Below, piece after piece: positions 36,227 to 49,099 of a stretch of DNA of 64,000 nt. The number at the start of each line of letters is the position of its first letter. Position 1 is the stretch's first letter. This stretch comes from Cymbidium sinense (Eukaryota; Streptophyta; Magnoliopsida; Asparagales; Orchidaceae). A model generated the notes under the pieces. The model was not told the origin of the DNA. It was given only the letters and a program-made list of their open reading frames with translations, and did no database searches. The position numbers were made by a program, and so were the translations under genes. The stretch is from assembly GCA_021442155.1 (NCBI GenBank), contig CM038220.1, positions 76,619,817 to 76,683,816 on the forward strand, given 5' to 3'.

Positions 36227-39200
36227 TAAGTGAACTCAAATGAACTAAAACCAAATATAAACCAAATTGAACCAAACCAATGATACCAAAACACTTCAAA
36301 TGGTCATATGAACTTTAACCCTTGGTTTGACCCAATTTGACCAATTAGTCAACTTGAGTTGACCCATTTTGACCTAAATGGGTCAACATGAGCCAAATCA
36401 TATCAAATAAACTCCAAATTCATTGGAAATTGGCACAACCCATTTTCAATCATTCCAAATATGTCCAAATCAAGATCAAAGCCAAATGACCATTTCACCC
36501 TAGGTCAAAGGGTAACCTATAATCAAATTCACTTGGAATTTGATCATATTCCAACTCAAGACCACTTGGCACCCTCCTAGTGGACCATTTGGACACCAAG
36601 GAGGGTGGTGCACATGACCCAAACGTTTTGGGTCAGCCTAACCCAACCTAAAGCCAAAAATTGACTACCCCACTCAAATTTCTCCACATGGATCACCTCC
36701 CACACTCATTTTAGCACATGTGCACCTCCACACTCCCACTGCTCTACCAAAGCCTAACCACATGGCACTCCTAACAACCTAGAAAACCTTTTAAATCTCA
36801 TCAAATTGATCAAAATGGTAAAATAAACTTTGACATCGATTCAAGTAGGGGAGATATACTCCCCTCATTCCATTCCAATTCACCTTGCATTTGGTGCTCA
36901 GGAGGATCAAGGCAAGCATCAACAAGCTTCCAAGGATTCCTAAGCTCATTTGAAATTCTCATTCTCAATTTGCCTAAGTCAAAATAGGGAGGTGAGGAGA
37001 GTTCAACTTACTCAATACCCAACCAAAGTTCCTCTTGCAAGCACCATGAAGGCACTAAGTCGAGCTCATCCAAAGCAAATCCCAAGCATCCAAGCCAAGA
37101 AGGGGAGTTAGACCAAAGCATAAAGCCAATGAAGCAAGCTTTGATCAATTGGAAGATCCATTGAAATTGAACCTCAAACCTTCAAGGCTTTGTCTCCACT
37201 AGGCTACCTCATGGTTGGGAGCAGGTGATAGCCTCGAGGTATGCCTCAAAAAGAGCTTAAGTTCAAAATTCTTCATCTTTTTGTGAAGGGAAATGTAATC
37301 CCAATAGAATTCTACCATTGGATATTGTTCTCCTTACTTTATGGTGTGGGTTGAATCCTAGCCCAAAAAGTAACATCGGATCAAGCCATGGATGATGGAT
37401 GGTCTTCGTCTCCCGTAGGCGAGTGCAGGGATGAATCATGGACCATCCATCCCACGTGTTCTTGATAGACGGTTCTGATTAGAACACACTAGATCCACAT
37501 ATTAATCCTTTTGAAACTATGAGTTTAATCTTGATCGTCTGATCCTTGATTGGATGACCAAAAGAGCGCGTCGATGCATCATCGATTTAACAACCAATCT
37601 TGTCGCCATGTGGAACTACATCAATTAACCCAATGGCAGATGGGATTAGTTAATTAATTAATGACCTATTAATCACATAAACTTTAAAAATTCATAACTA
37701 AATAAAAAAATCCAAAAAAATGCAAACTCAACTTCATTTTAAAGATAAGTCAAGGGGAATAATATAAAATTAATTTTGATTAATTTTGATAATTCATTCA
37801 ATTTGCATTTTGAGAATGTAATTATGTTAATTACTTCAATAAATAATTTCAAACTCCTAGAGTTAATTAGTGGGATGACCTCTTGCCTAAGATTTTCTTG
37901 GAATTTATTATTGGATTAATTTAGGTAATTTGTTATTTCATCTCTAATCACTCCCTTAACCAATTAAATGATTAATTAACCTATTAAATTGTGAAAACTT
38001 CATTAATTAAGCTTGTTAATCATCTTAGAATAGTAGATAGACTTAGTGAATGAGATTAGGATGTCTTTTCCAAATCTTTTCCCTTAAATCTATTTCATTT
38101 GAATGAAGACTTAATTAATTTATAAATTGATTAATGATTTAATTATTTTATTAAATAGCTTAATTAACCAAACCCAAAACAAAAAATAATCCAAAAACTT
38201 AATCACTTAATCTCTCCCAATCTTGGGTAGATCCTTAGGTGTTCAAAAGCCTAAGGTAAGCTTAAGAAAATCAAATCCAACCCACATGTGTAGGAAGGGT
38301 TATGAAAGTACTTAATTAAACCCCTTTAGCTTAATTAACCATTAATTGTGAGCCAATTGCATTAGGCCTCTTTCCTTCTTAGGAGCATTGCTGATTTAAA
38401 TTCCATGTGGTTTGCATATCATATGTTGGCTCATAATTAGTTGGTTAATTATGTTAAAGTGGTTTAGGTAAGGGTTAATTAATGGATTTAATTTTTAACC
38501 TAAACAAAATATAAAATCAATCTAATGATTCTAAAAATTAAATTAAATCAATTCACACATGGAGAAATGGGTTAGGACCAGGAAACTCTTCTCACTTTTC
38601 CTAAGTCAAATTTAAATCTCAAAATAAAATAAAAATCTCTTTAAACAATTTTGATTCACTTTAAATAATATTATGTCATAGGATTGTCCTTACGAATTAA
38701 TTTGGGTGAATGAAATTACATGCTTGCATCACTTTATCTCTTTCCAAGTATGTTAAATGTTGTACCTTTTGAAAAATCAAATTAAAATGAAATGTTTCCT
38801 TTATGTCAAATTGCATGATTTGGCTAAAGTAAGAATATGAATGGCTATTATCACTACTAAATCAAAATTATTTTCAAAATTTATAAATCAAAGCTCATAA
38901 GTGAAAGTATGCTACTTATAAATATTTATAAGCTTGCATGTTATTATAGTATAGAAATGTGTTTTATGTGGTTTTCTTCGCTTCTCTTAACATGGGTTTG
39001 TATAGGATTTTCCAGGTGTATAGTTCATTTGAAAAGAACATAACACTTGCTTAAGTTCTTTCCTATGCACTCCCATGTCATGAATTAAGAAGGATCTTCA
39101 TACTACATATATAAACCAAATCAAACAAAAAAGCAAATAAATAAAATATTTTTTACATTCTTCTTCCATTCATTTTCTTTTGTACATGCACATGCATTTA

Positions 39201-41109
39201 AGAAAAGTTGTATATTATATTGGATATCCGGGGTTTGAGGCTTTAAGTATCCCAAGTAGGTCTTGCACCTTACACCCAGTGTAGAAAATAATATGTACTC
39301 ACTTATGTCTTTCATACATGTAAATGTGCATTTGATTAATGGATAAAAGAATCCCTCTCTTTTTTACTTAACCAAATCATGCATTCATGAAATATCCAAA
39401 TTTTCTTAAACAACATCTCTTTGCATTCATCATTAAGGTGTGCTAAGGCTTTGCATTTGTATGTATAGCTATGCTTAGGATACATTCATATGCATGATAC
39501 ACATGTTGGAAAGAATTAAATGGTTGTGTGTTTTGTGATAGTAATTCACTTTAATTAGTCTAAAATGACATTCTTATTTGAATAGGTTTATTTAGAAAAT
39601 CTAAACTTATGATTAATTAAAATACATAATAAAACATTCACTAAAGAAAAATCACTAATGAATCTATCTTAGAAATTACTTAAGGTAGGGATGAAAGAGA
39701 AGTTTTCTTATCTTTTCTTCTCTTTACAACTTTTAATTAAAATAGGTTAATTCAAACTAAATCAAATCACCAAATAAAATTGACAAATCAACTAAATCAC
39801 TTAAAATGAAATCACCCTCTAAGTTGAACCCTTTCAAACTTAGAAAATTCCAACCCTAAAGCCTAGCTAAGACATACCACCAAGCTTTAAAATGGCACAC
39901 ATTAAGGTTCCATTTCTAGTCCTATGTTAGGGAGATGCATGGTTTGATGCTTGATTTTGTTTGGTGGTGTAATGTTTTAGACTGGATGTTAGGGTGTATG
40001 TGCGTAGACTGAATGGTAGGCGATCTTAGTCTAACCATGTCTTCTAGATTATGCTTAAGGGGCTTGTAATAAAATATAAATACTTTTTTTTTGCTATGCA
40101 GGTTGCTTATACCCCTAAGCATAATCCAAAAATAGGCTAGGTGGACTTGGTTACCCATGTGTGAGGTGCTAAGTCCAATTTATTCATATACATGCTTGGG
40201 ATGTGCGGTGTGTTTAGCCAATCTCTATTTTGCAGGTTTTAGTTAGATTTACTTTTCCCATTTTACATTGAATTTTTGCAATTAGGATTTGGAATAAATG
40301 ATATGGGGAAGTGGAGGTGAACATTGGTCACAAGACTATATCTTATGTACCATGTGAAGCCTTTGGAGTGACCACAATCCAACCAAGTCAAAAGGAAGAA
40401 AGGAAAGAAGTAAATCAAACATGAAGAAAGAAGAAATGAAGAAATGAAGAATGAAGACCGCCATAACATAAATTCCTTCTAAATTGTAATTATTCATTTG
40501 TAATCGGGTTGTATAAGGGTAGAGATTGGCTACCCTTATTTATTTTTGAGTTTGTGCAGTGGAGCCCGACCACAAAGGCCTTTTATTCTTTTGCGCTAAC
40601 TTTATAAAATTATTTGATGTTTGTTTATCTTGTGCATTAAGATGGCATGTTTTTCCTAGTTTCTTTCTTACTTTGATCAATGGCACGGATGCGATTAGGC
40701 TCTAGGAAAAATAAGTTTTCTATCAATTAATAAACTCAAAATTAAAATTAACAACTCATAACCTCACCTAAAGCCTAGGATATAAATCAAGAAATAAAAG
40801 ATTTAGCAACCCCTTAGCTGGATGTTGTATGTCTCACATCATGCATGAAAAGCATCTTGTTTCACTCTTCCTTATGGAGGGCTTCCACCTTTTCTAGAGA
40901 ATATGGCTTGACTTTTGAGAGCCATGGTGGAAACACACCTCCTTCTTGCTGATTTTGGCTCATAACCAATTTCTCATGCATTGGGCATATGAATCTCATA
41001 GCCTGTGTCAAATTAATTATTCAGAAATGAAAATAAACTTAATAAAATTTACATTAGATTAAGTCATGAGTTCATACCCTACATGATATAGTCTCTTAAG
41101 GAGTGAGTT

Positions 41110-41765
41110 TAAGGACTTGGCCTTCTTTCTAAATAAACAACAACCTAGCTATCTTATTAAAAAAGTATAAGACTTGCCTACATGTATTTAAAATAATAGG
41201 AGTTAGTTGGCGGCCACCCCTAGGCGATTGTAAGTCCAACAATCGGGTGGTTTACTCTCCCTTGTGGAGGTAAACCATATGACCATTTTTTCCTTAGATT
41301 TAAGTCATGCTTTGGCCCTCGCCAAAGCTCCCTAGATTTAGGATCTGAGGTCGCTCTTTCCCTTTGCGGGCTACAAGCATAAATCCTCACCTCTTAGGTA
41401 TTTCCATGATCTTGTATCATGGAATTGTAAGTCCTAGCTACTTAGTCTTCTTTCTAAATAAATAATAGCCTAGCTATCTTGCAAAAAAAGCATAAGACTT
41501 GCCTACATGTATTTAAAATCATAGGAGAAGTTAGTTGGCTGCCACCCCCAGGTGGTTGTAAGTCCAACAGTCGAGTGGTTTATCCTCTCTTGTGGAGGTA
41601 AACCATATGTTCATTTTTTCCTTAGATTTAAGTCATGCTTTGGCCCTCACCAAAGCTCCCTAAATTTAGGATATGAGGTCGTTGTTTCCTTTTGTTGGCT
41701 ACAAGCATAAATCCTCACCTCTTAGGTATTTCCATGATCTTGTATCATGGAATTATAAGTCCTAG
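41110..41765 (+). repeat. 328-bp tandem duplication inside the solo LTR
   Basis: The stretch from 'cttctttctaaataaa' to 'ggaattgtaagtcctag' (to 41,437) is repeated with few changes to 41,765 (period 328, measured at the 'ggaatt' word, 41,421 and 41,749). The other LTRs have one copy (23.56-23.89 and 51.3-51.6 kb, reverse strand), so the duplication arose in this copy. Confidence 0.9.
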
Positions 41766-42335
41766 ATTTCTAATAACTCAAACAAATAATTCTTTTCAAA
41801 TTCAAAAATATAAAGCCCAACCATGGGATAGTTTGGGATGCTCGCTAGGCTTCCTAGCAATGTGAGCATCTCTTTCTTATCTTCCTTTGGTTTCAATAAT
41901 AACTCCCTCCTTTTGATCAATCCCATTTGATCTTCCAAAAATAACCAATTGATTAATAGTCCTATTTTTGAAATCTTTAAAGACAATGATCATTTACCTT
42001 AATCAAGAGTATTCTTAAGAAATCTCATTTCTTAAGATATAATTAACTATAGGGGCTTGCCTACTTAATGAACCTAATTTAAAATAAACCCTACTTTACT
42101 TTTCCATGTAAAGTAAGGGAAGAATCTCTAGTACATTCAAAGACCCATTATCTTTAGGAGTCCTTATTAAGGTGATTACATGGTGACTTCCTTCGAGATA
42201 CATATTCCTCAATATTGTACGATCATCTAATAAGAACATTTTTTTTGGATCTATGTGGTGTCCAACAAAAGAATATTTTATTTTTGTTTTCATTTAATTT
42301 ATTTTTTGGTGAAGATAAAATAAAATTTCACCACA

Positions 42336-43720
42336 ATGCTCATGAGATCTGCGTGGATTGATTCTTGAAATCAAGTTTACCTTATGAGAAAGCATGTTGT
42401 GTAGGGGATGCAAAGATTAAAGCTAGGCAATGTTTCTCAATAGGTAGTTTGCTTCAACAGGATCGATGGCGATTGAGGTAGTAGAGAGCATTCTCCTTCC
42501 CTTCCTTGGTTGGTTTGGGCCAACAAAGCACCAAGTCATCGTCAGAGTGTAGAGGATAAGTGGCTTGCCCAGGATAGGGGTTGCTAGAACTGGCAGCTTC
42601 ACCAAATACTATTTGATGTCTTCAAAAGCATGCTAGCACTTGTCATCCCACTTTAACTTAGCATCCTTTTTGACAAGTGCTGAAAATGGCTTGCATCTCT
42701 CTGATAGATTAGAGATAAAGCACCTTAGATACACCAACTACCCTTGGAAAGATCTGAGTTGAGTTAGACTTTTAAGGGGTGGAATTTCTAAGATAGCTTT
42801 GATCTTTTCTAGGTCGATCTGTATTCCCGTGTCATACAACAAACCCAAGGAACTTCCCTGAAGCTACTCTGAATGCACACTTTAGGGGGTTCATTTTGAG
42901 ATTGAATTATCTTAACCGTTAGAAAACTACTCTCAAGTCAAAGAGATGGACTTGCTTTTCTTTGCTTTTGACTACTATATCATCAACATAGTATTCAACT
43001 TGATGATGAATGAGTTCATTGAAGATCTGAGTCATGGCCCATTGGTATGTAGCACCAGCATTTTTAAGGCCAAAAGGCATGACCTTATAACAATAGATTT
43101 TGATCGGGGTTTGAAAAGCAATGTTTCTTTCATCCTGGCTATCTTAATTTAGTTGTAGCCAGATGACCCATCCATTAAGGATAATATTGCATGAGATGAG
43201 GTGATGTCCACCATTAATTCTGGTATATGAAGTGGAAATTCATCCTTAGGACATGGCTTATTTAAGTCCCTAAAATTGACGCATATGCGAATTTAGCATT
43301 TTTTTTCTTAACTAGCATGACACTGGCTAACCAGGTAGGGTATTTTTCTTACCTGATAAAACTATCATCGATCAATTTCTTGACTTCAAAAATGACCTGT
43401 TCTTTGATTTACAATTGCATGCGTCTAGGAGCTTGCTTGATAGGGTTAGCATTTGGGTCTTTTGCTAGTTTGTGGACTACTATGTCAGAAGATAATCTGG
43501 GAATTTCTTCATAGCTCCATGCAAATTAGTTTTTACACTCAGTCAATAGCCTAACTAAAGCATTGGTTTCTTCTTCAATAGAGAACTGATGTATGTGAGG
43601 CATGGATCTTCTTCTATCCAGAGGTTAATTTCTTTGAGCTTATCGATAGTTGAATGGATTCCCTCTTCAAATTCAGGAGGTGCATCTTTGGTTTGAAGAT
43701 CATCGATCAACAAGTTCTAA
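42336..43720 (-). pseudogene. pol: Reverse transcriptase and first RNase H, nested element
   Basis: Minus-strand RT. YYVDDIVVKSKEK with the catalytic YVDD at 42,990-42,979, then LFDLRVVF, FNLKMNPLKCAF and GKFLGFVV (42,960-42,850), the post-YVDD part. Upstream, degraded CYKVMPFGLKNAGATYQ-type text lies near 43,100-43,020, and earlier motifs near 43,400-43,150 (FSFMDGSSGYN region around 43,160). Downstream, KPLILY…WPKPTKEGKENALYYLNRH and PIEKHCLALIFASP (about 42,575-42,400) is the first RNase H/connection. The gene is then cut by the solo LTR at 42,335. Several stops. Confidence 0.9.
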
Positions 43721-43999
43721 ACACCTCCTCATAAGAGTTAAGTGTGGTTTGAGAAGATCTATCCAAATGATTGGTGATAACTAGCATAACCATCATCATC
43801 GGGACCCACTATATCAAATCCTAATCTAGTCTTGATTATCCATCCCTACCTTGTTGTTCCATAGCTTCTCAATACTCGACCTATGCTTGACCATGTATAA
43901 GAAACCAAAACTTTCTTTGCAAGATTATGAACACAATGTACCAATCAAAAGGTAATTCCATTAAATCTTTATATGAGTTATCCTCAAGTTCTACATCTA

Positions 44000-44540
44000 C
44001 TTGGACTTGGGATGATGATCCCAATAAGAATCTCTTTGGCTTGACATCCATGGAAGACCTAGGGACTTCTTAACTACTAAAACCCTTAACTTTTTTGAGA
44101 AGAAACTGTGGTTAGAGCTAAAGTTCCCAACTGTTGCCCAATGGTTTTACATAATCCTGATTTGAATACATTCGTGCTTTCCTTAGAGGCTGTGTCTTCA
44201 CCATTATCTAGCTCAAGTGTGACCTCCAATGAGACCCACTGAGAGGGTTAGTTGGGGTGCTAATCACATGAGACTCATCCTTTGAGCTGGATTCCAAGTC
44301 TATGTGAATAGCAGGAGTACACTTGTGAACAGGAACATAGCCCCTGTTGGTTGGCTGCCAACTAGGGGGTCTTCCTCCTGAATTGCCTTTGTACCTACCT
44401 CTACCTCTACCTAGTGGAGGTCGAGTCATCCACCCATATATGCGTATGGTGGGATGAACTGTGGAATGTAACATCGGTCTCCTGTCCCTTTTTTTGCTCA
44501 CTTGTATCTTTCTTTTCCTTTCTTTTTTTTTTCTTTTGTA
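44000..44540 (-). pseudogene. Gly-Arg-rich spacer between protease and RT, nested element
   Basis: A single minus-strand frame (44,501-44,208) reads GWMTRPPLGRGRGRYKGNSGGR, then IDLESSSKDESHVISTPTNP. The same words occur at 19.38-19.53 kb of the outer copy. Upstream, 44,540-44,500 is a T-rich run on the plus strand, meaning a Lys-rich coding run on the minus strand. No enzyme domain known to me; the RG-rich part hints at RNA binding (inference). Confidence 0.6.
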
Positions 44541-44599
44541 CTAGAATTTTTACCTAGTTCATGAGAATAGACATTTTGGTTTTGAGAAAGATAGTAGGT

Positions 44600-45330
44600 C
44601 GCATCTTCATATATCTTGATCTCTCTAACCAAAATGACTTTTCATCTCCTTTGACACATATTGATTCCATCTCTCTGAACTTGATGCATGAAGGGAGGAT
44701 GTAATCATCTTATTGTGTATCCAAGGCCTACCAAGAAAAGCAGTGAATGATGTATTCGAATCAATTATATAGAACTTTGCTTAGTCTTCTATTCCTATTT
44801 CCAAAGGTAACACTATGGAGCCTAAAGCTCTCTCGCCTTGTTCATTGAATCCTCTTAACATCATCCAATATCCTCAGAGTTCAGAGATGTCAATCCTCAA
44901 ATAGATAAGGGTTTTCAAGCTCATAATGTTCACTGATGCACCTGGATCAACCAACACCCTAGAAAGTCTGAATCTGCCCATATCCAATGTGATGTAGAGG
45001 GGATGGTTGTGCTCCATATCCCCTAGAAGAAGGTCTTCATCGATGAATGTGACTCCCTAAGCTTCTCTTCAATATTGTGCCTCCTCTCCAATAGTGGTCA
45101 ACTAAGTTAAGCATATTTCTAGATCAAGAAAGGCCTTGATTAATGATTCCCTCATCTCCTTGGATAAGACAAGGCATCATATATGATTAACTTAGCTGAC
45201 AACTTTCTTAGGTGAGCGAGGACATTATAATCAACTTTGGGCTGATCCTACACAAGCATATCTATGTATGGAGCATCCTGTGGAGGGGATTCTTTCTAGT
45301 TGGTACCAATGACTTATTTTCCCTTATCTT
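44600..45330 (-). pseudogene. Aspartic protease remnant, nested element
   Basis: Minus-strand text YITLDMGRFRLSRVLVDPGASVNIMSLKTLIYLRIDISE (45,000-44,882) contains the active-site loop VDPGAS with the catalytic Asp. This is better preserved than the outer copy (VDQCAS). The GRPWI/LHQ-type end is degraded near 44,730-44,660. Pieces of the upstream linker (LDLEICL, RKLSAK) lie near 45,250-45,110. Stops remain. Confidence 0.75.
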
Positions 45331-46330
45331 GAGGTGCTGCTAGGAGATAGAAACTTGCCACTATGGAGGTTAACTTCAGTGATCTCTTATGGCAGTTTAG
45401 TGGAAGATTCTACCTGCTCATCAGGCTCACCTATAGCTTCTCTTATAGGACCCTCAAAATCAAATGATTCCAAGTCTATCTCAAGAGGAGAACCCATAGT
45501 ATTCATAAAAGGAAAGTCCATTTTTGAATCAGAAAGAGGATGATTGGAGTTGTTATAATTATTAAGACTTGAAGAGTTTTTTAAAGGAGTAGAATCAGAT
45601 AACCCATCATAAGTGATGGATGTAATTCAAACTAGCTTTATTCTTTGATTTCTTAGATTTAAAAGGTGTAGTAGAAATCTAGTAAAGTAAGTGGGGTGAG
45701 GGATTTGATTCCCTCATCCATTGATACAAGATGTCTACTAGAAGAAGAAACAAGTAGTGTGCCTAAAGTAGTAGCACAATGGTGGAATGAAGGCTAGGCT
45801 AGGGTGGTTGTGCTACTTGGCTATCCAGCAAGTAAGGGATGCTTTCGAGCTCCTACTTTCCCAAGTTGTCTTTGGCAACTTGCAAACCTTGATGTTGGAG
45901 GTTGAGCGCCTGTGCACCTATAAGGAAAGTTTTATAATTTTAGAGGTTGGGATAAAAATATCAACCTTCTTTTATTTTGAGAGGATCACATGCATCCCCA
46001 AGGATTACCCTAACAGGATGGTTGTTCTACTATAGATATTCCTTAGGGATAACTATAGTGCCTGCCTTGTAGCTATGCCCAAGCCAATCCTTAAATGTAA
46101 AGCAATCCTCCAAAACATGGCCTAGCATGCGGTGGTAGGGGCAAAAGTTAGGATCATTACTCTTGCCCACTTTCCTCTAGTTTTCTAGGTTCAGGTAGCT
46201 GAAAATTAGGTTTCTTTAAGAGGTTCTTAAAGATTTTTCTGACTACCTCCCTCTTAAATGAATAAGGTTTATTTAATTTATCCAAAAGATTAGGTGGATG
46301 ATAACTACCTAGGGGCAGGTATGTATACCA
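45331..46330 (-). pseudogene. gag-protease linker with CPYHRMLGHVLEDC motif, nested element
   Basis: Minus-strand FCPYHRMLGHVLEDCFTFKDWLG (about 46,145-46,080) matches the Cys/His motif of the outer copy at 17.63-17.69 kb and is closer to the usual family text. AGTIVIPKEYL follows. The rest (46,060-45,331) is a degraded linker with few recognisable words. Confidence 0.65.
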
Positions 46331-46599
46331 CTACTAAGAGTATGGCTGAGGAGGAGGCATCGAAGGCCGTAGAGGCTGCTATAATGGCCGATAAGATCAC
46401 CAAGGCAGTTGTAAAGGAGATGGAAGCAATGACTGTGGAGCTCGAGGTCTCTCATATTGATCTCTAGTCAGTTTCTTCTTATCCAATGCTACTACTACCC
46501 ATGGCTTCTTTTCATAAGCTTTAGTTTTGGCTTTGATGACTATCATGAAAAGATAATTTTGGTCTCTCCTTGTAGACTAACCACCTTATTGATTAGCTT

Positions 46600-47130
46600 C
46601 TTGTCTTAATGGTGAAACCTTTAAGAATGAAGGTGATCAGACCATGAATATTCTTTAATAGAATTTCAATAGCATGTTGTTCAGACAACTACGATTCACA
46701 TTTAATACTCAAATTATGCTATATAAGAATATAATCAATGAGGAACTCACCGAGGTGTTGTTATGCTATAACGAGATCGCCCACAGTTACCCTTTGTTGA
46801 GCTCCAGCAAACTTTTTAATAAAGAGTTTCTCCAACTCAGCAAAAGACTTCACTCAATCATTAGGGAGTTCAGCGTACCAATCAAAGGCTATGCCCATTA
46901 AATTGCTGACAAAGAGACTGAACAATAGTGCATCACTGCCACTAGCATTGCAGTAGCTGGCCCTGAAGTGTGCTATATGTTGGAGAGGGTTTTCGCCATC
47001 AAAACTCTTGAAAGAAGGAGTCACAAAACCCTTAGGATATTGGATAGCATCAAATTCCTCTAGGTAGGGTCTATCCTTTGGAACTAATGAACCACCTCGG
47101 GCTTGTGCCAACACTTCTTTCACTTATTTT
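46600..47130 (-). pseudogene. gag: gag core, nested element
   Basis: One open minus-strand stretch (47,123-46,854) reads KEVLAQARGGSLVPKDRPYLEEFDAIQYPKGFVTPSFKSFDGENPLQHIAHF and then SDALLFSLFVSNLMGIAFDWYAELPN, the Retrotrans_gag-type core of the outer copy. After a shift it continues FAELEKLFIKKFAGAQQRVTVGDLVIA and later LLKNIHGLITFILKGFTI (to about 46,600). Packaging and particle protein by family; broken here by frameshifts. Confidence 0.88.
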
Positions 47131-47379
47131 TCAACCATGAGTTTGATATATTTTTCTTGTATGGAGGTACTGTCCACTACCTTCCTATGCATGCTAGTGC
47201 TACCTCTATTGGAGGCAAACTCTTGGGTTGATCTAGGACATGCAACTGACTAGTCTCCCAATGGTAGGATGTCTTCTGGGCTTAATGAAGTGCTAAAACT
47301 ATACAAATCTTCAAGTCTCTTTCCCATCTTATCGATCTGCTCATCCTTTTGTTTGAGTTATTGAAGGAGGTGTTGGGTC

Positions 47380-48980
47380 GAATAGGCTGTATCATCCTAT
47401 TCAGCCACAACACCTTCTCTAACGAGAACCTCTAGTATCAACCATATGCACCTCACAAGTCTTCCAACAAATCATCTTCATTGGCATTAAAGCTAACCTT
47501 CTCCTCTTCGAGGTCAGACAAATCATACCTAGGATTTCTCTCTTCTCATTGAGATATTATACTATGATATCATCCAAGGAGCGGTCCAACTATGCAAGTA
47601 AAATTGCTCGCGGCTGATCGGTGGTGGGATCATGCTCATGAATAGAGATATATCTGACCTCCCACCAAAAGATAATCTGTGAGGGCTACTCAGGAGGATA
47701 CATGCTCATGACTATCACTTGATATGGGTGGAGTGTTACTCTTGGGAGGATCTACTACCATGGGGATAATAGAATTGTCTCCTTCTCCCTCTACTGCTGC
47801 TATATTCATGATCTGCTGAGGTGGTGGTGGTGATGGCATGAATACAATGCTACGAGGTTGCCACTCCCTCTTCACCACAACTAAAGTAAGAGGTCGAGCA
47901 GGAGAGCTCACCCTCACCTCAATCAGCGGCATAGATGAAATGGGATCCCTTGGCCATCGTCGGATCACCAGTGGGGCTTTCTTCTCCCCTGATGCTGCTC
48001 TCATGGCTGAGTGGAATTATGGAAGATGGAACCTAAACCGGTGATGGCGGATGTGGAGTAGAGTGGTGTGGTGGAGGCAACACTAACTCTCTTTGTGCGG
48101 AGGCTCTCCTCCCATGATGGGAGGTACCACAATAAAAATACTATCAATTATGACCGCAGCACACGATCGAGAAATATATGAGGCGGGTAACTACTAGCAT
48201 ATCTTCACCTCTCTCTACTAGTAACATGAATTGATACTCGAGCCTCTCTAGCCCTCTCCTGATAGATCTACTCACCTACACCACGAGGAATAACTGATTG
48301 TAGATCAAACTGGGCTTTGGACTCTGACCATCCATAAGCCCTGCCAACATGGCGCAAAACTATCCAGAGGCCAGCATATGACCTCATCCTATCTCTAATA
48401 GTGCCTGTAATGAACGGGTCAAGGTGATACTGTAATTCTCCTGACATCTTCCTCCCCTTCAGAACCAGAAAGAGGATGGAACTTATTCTGCGTAAGCAAA
48501 GGAGATGCTACCCTGGGTGACTCCTCTACTGTAATGTGAGACAATGTCTCCATCTCTTTAGTAATGCGCACATGATGTCGCTTGATCTTGCAGCTCTTAT
48601 TGTAACTGGGTCTGGGTGGAGCAGCAATATGGGGCTAGACCCTACCTCAAAGGTAGGGAGACTATCCCCAAGCTATGGTAGCCTTCCCCTTAGAGGAAGC
48701 GGTGAGTGGACTAGCCCAGAGGCGTGATGGGAACAATGTATGGGCATTGGGCACTTGGACTTCTACCACCTCTTTAGTGAGGAAATTGAATCGAGGGCAT
48801 TTCAATATGGATGATTGGCTTACGCCCACCACCACTCTGATAGTGGTGAGGGTTGTCCCCTCATAAGCCCCTCAAATCCTCGGCCAAAGTGTATCAGATG
48901 AGCAAAGTCAATTTGGGGAGGCTGGCCTGATCCAAGGCCAAATCCATCCCAAAGGGGAAAGTGAACACATACTTTTGATA
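47380..48980 (-). pseudogene. Pre-gag coding region, nested element
   Basis: Minus-strand counterpart of 14.85-16.4 kb. A 104-codon open stretch (48,004-47,690) includes VIRRWPRDPISSMPLIEVRVSS, a Pro-rich run, and EGEGDNSIIPMVVDPP. Near 48,970-48,850 the text FTFPFGMDLALDQA-like and HFGRGFEGL matches the outer copy. I recognise no family. Its conservation in both copies suggests a real ancestral product, perhaps an upstream ORF as in Ogre or a long gag N-terminus. Confidence 0.55.
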
Positions 48981-49099
48981 ATCCATTTGCATTGTACTGA
49001 ACTGAGTAAAAGTTGGCTGAGACTAAGCTGAAATTCTATAATTTTTGAAAATAAACTCAAATCAGATTTTCTGCTTTGGTATTCTGCTATCTTTTTAGA

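Larger units (their letters stand above)
34733..42335 (+). mobile_element. Solo LTR (7.6 kb) inserted in the nested element's pol gene
   Basis: Begins TGTTGACCTCAC (34,733) and ends CACCACA (42,335), the same ends as the reverse complement of 50,777-58,120. Both flanks are pol sequence of the minus-strand host (RT/first RNase H at 42,336 onward, second RNase H at 34,732 downward), and there is no internal region, so it is a solo LTR left by LTR-LTR recombination or a single-LTR remnant. Orientation is opposite to the host. I could not find a clean target-site duplication (left GTCAT, right ATGCT). It carries a private 328-bp tandem duplication (41,110-41,765) and about 50 bp of extra sequence near its end (42,260-42,315). 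Confidence 0.85.

Noticed and set aside
34700..42345. Target-site duplication for the solo LTR
   Set aside because: Flanks GTCAT and ATGCT do not match, and no shift of the ends by a few bases gave a convincing pair.
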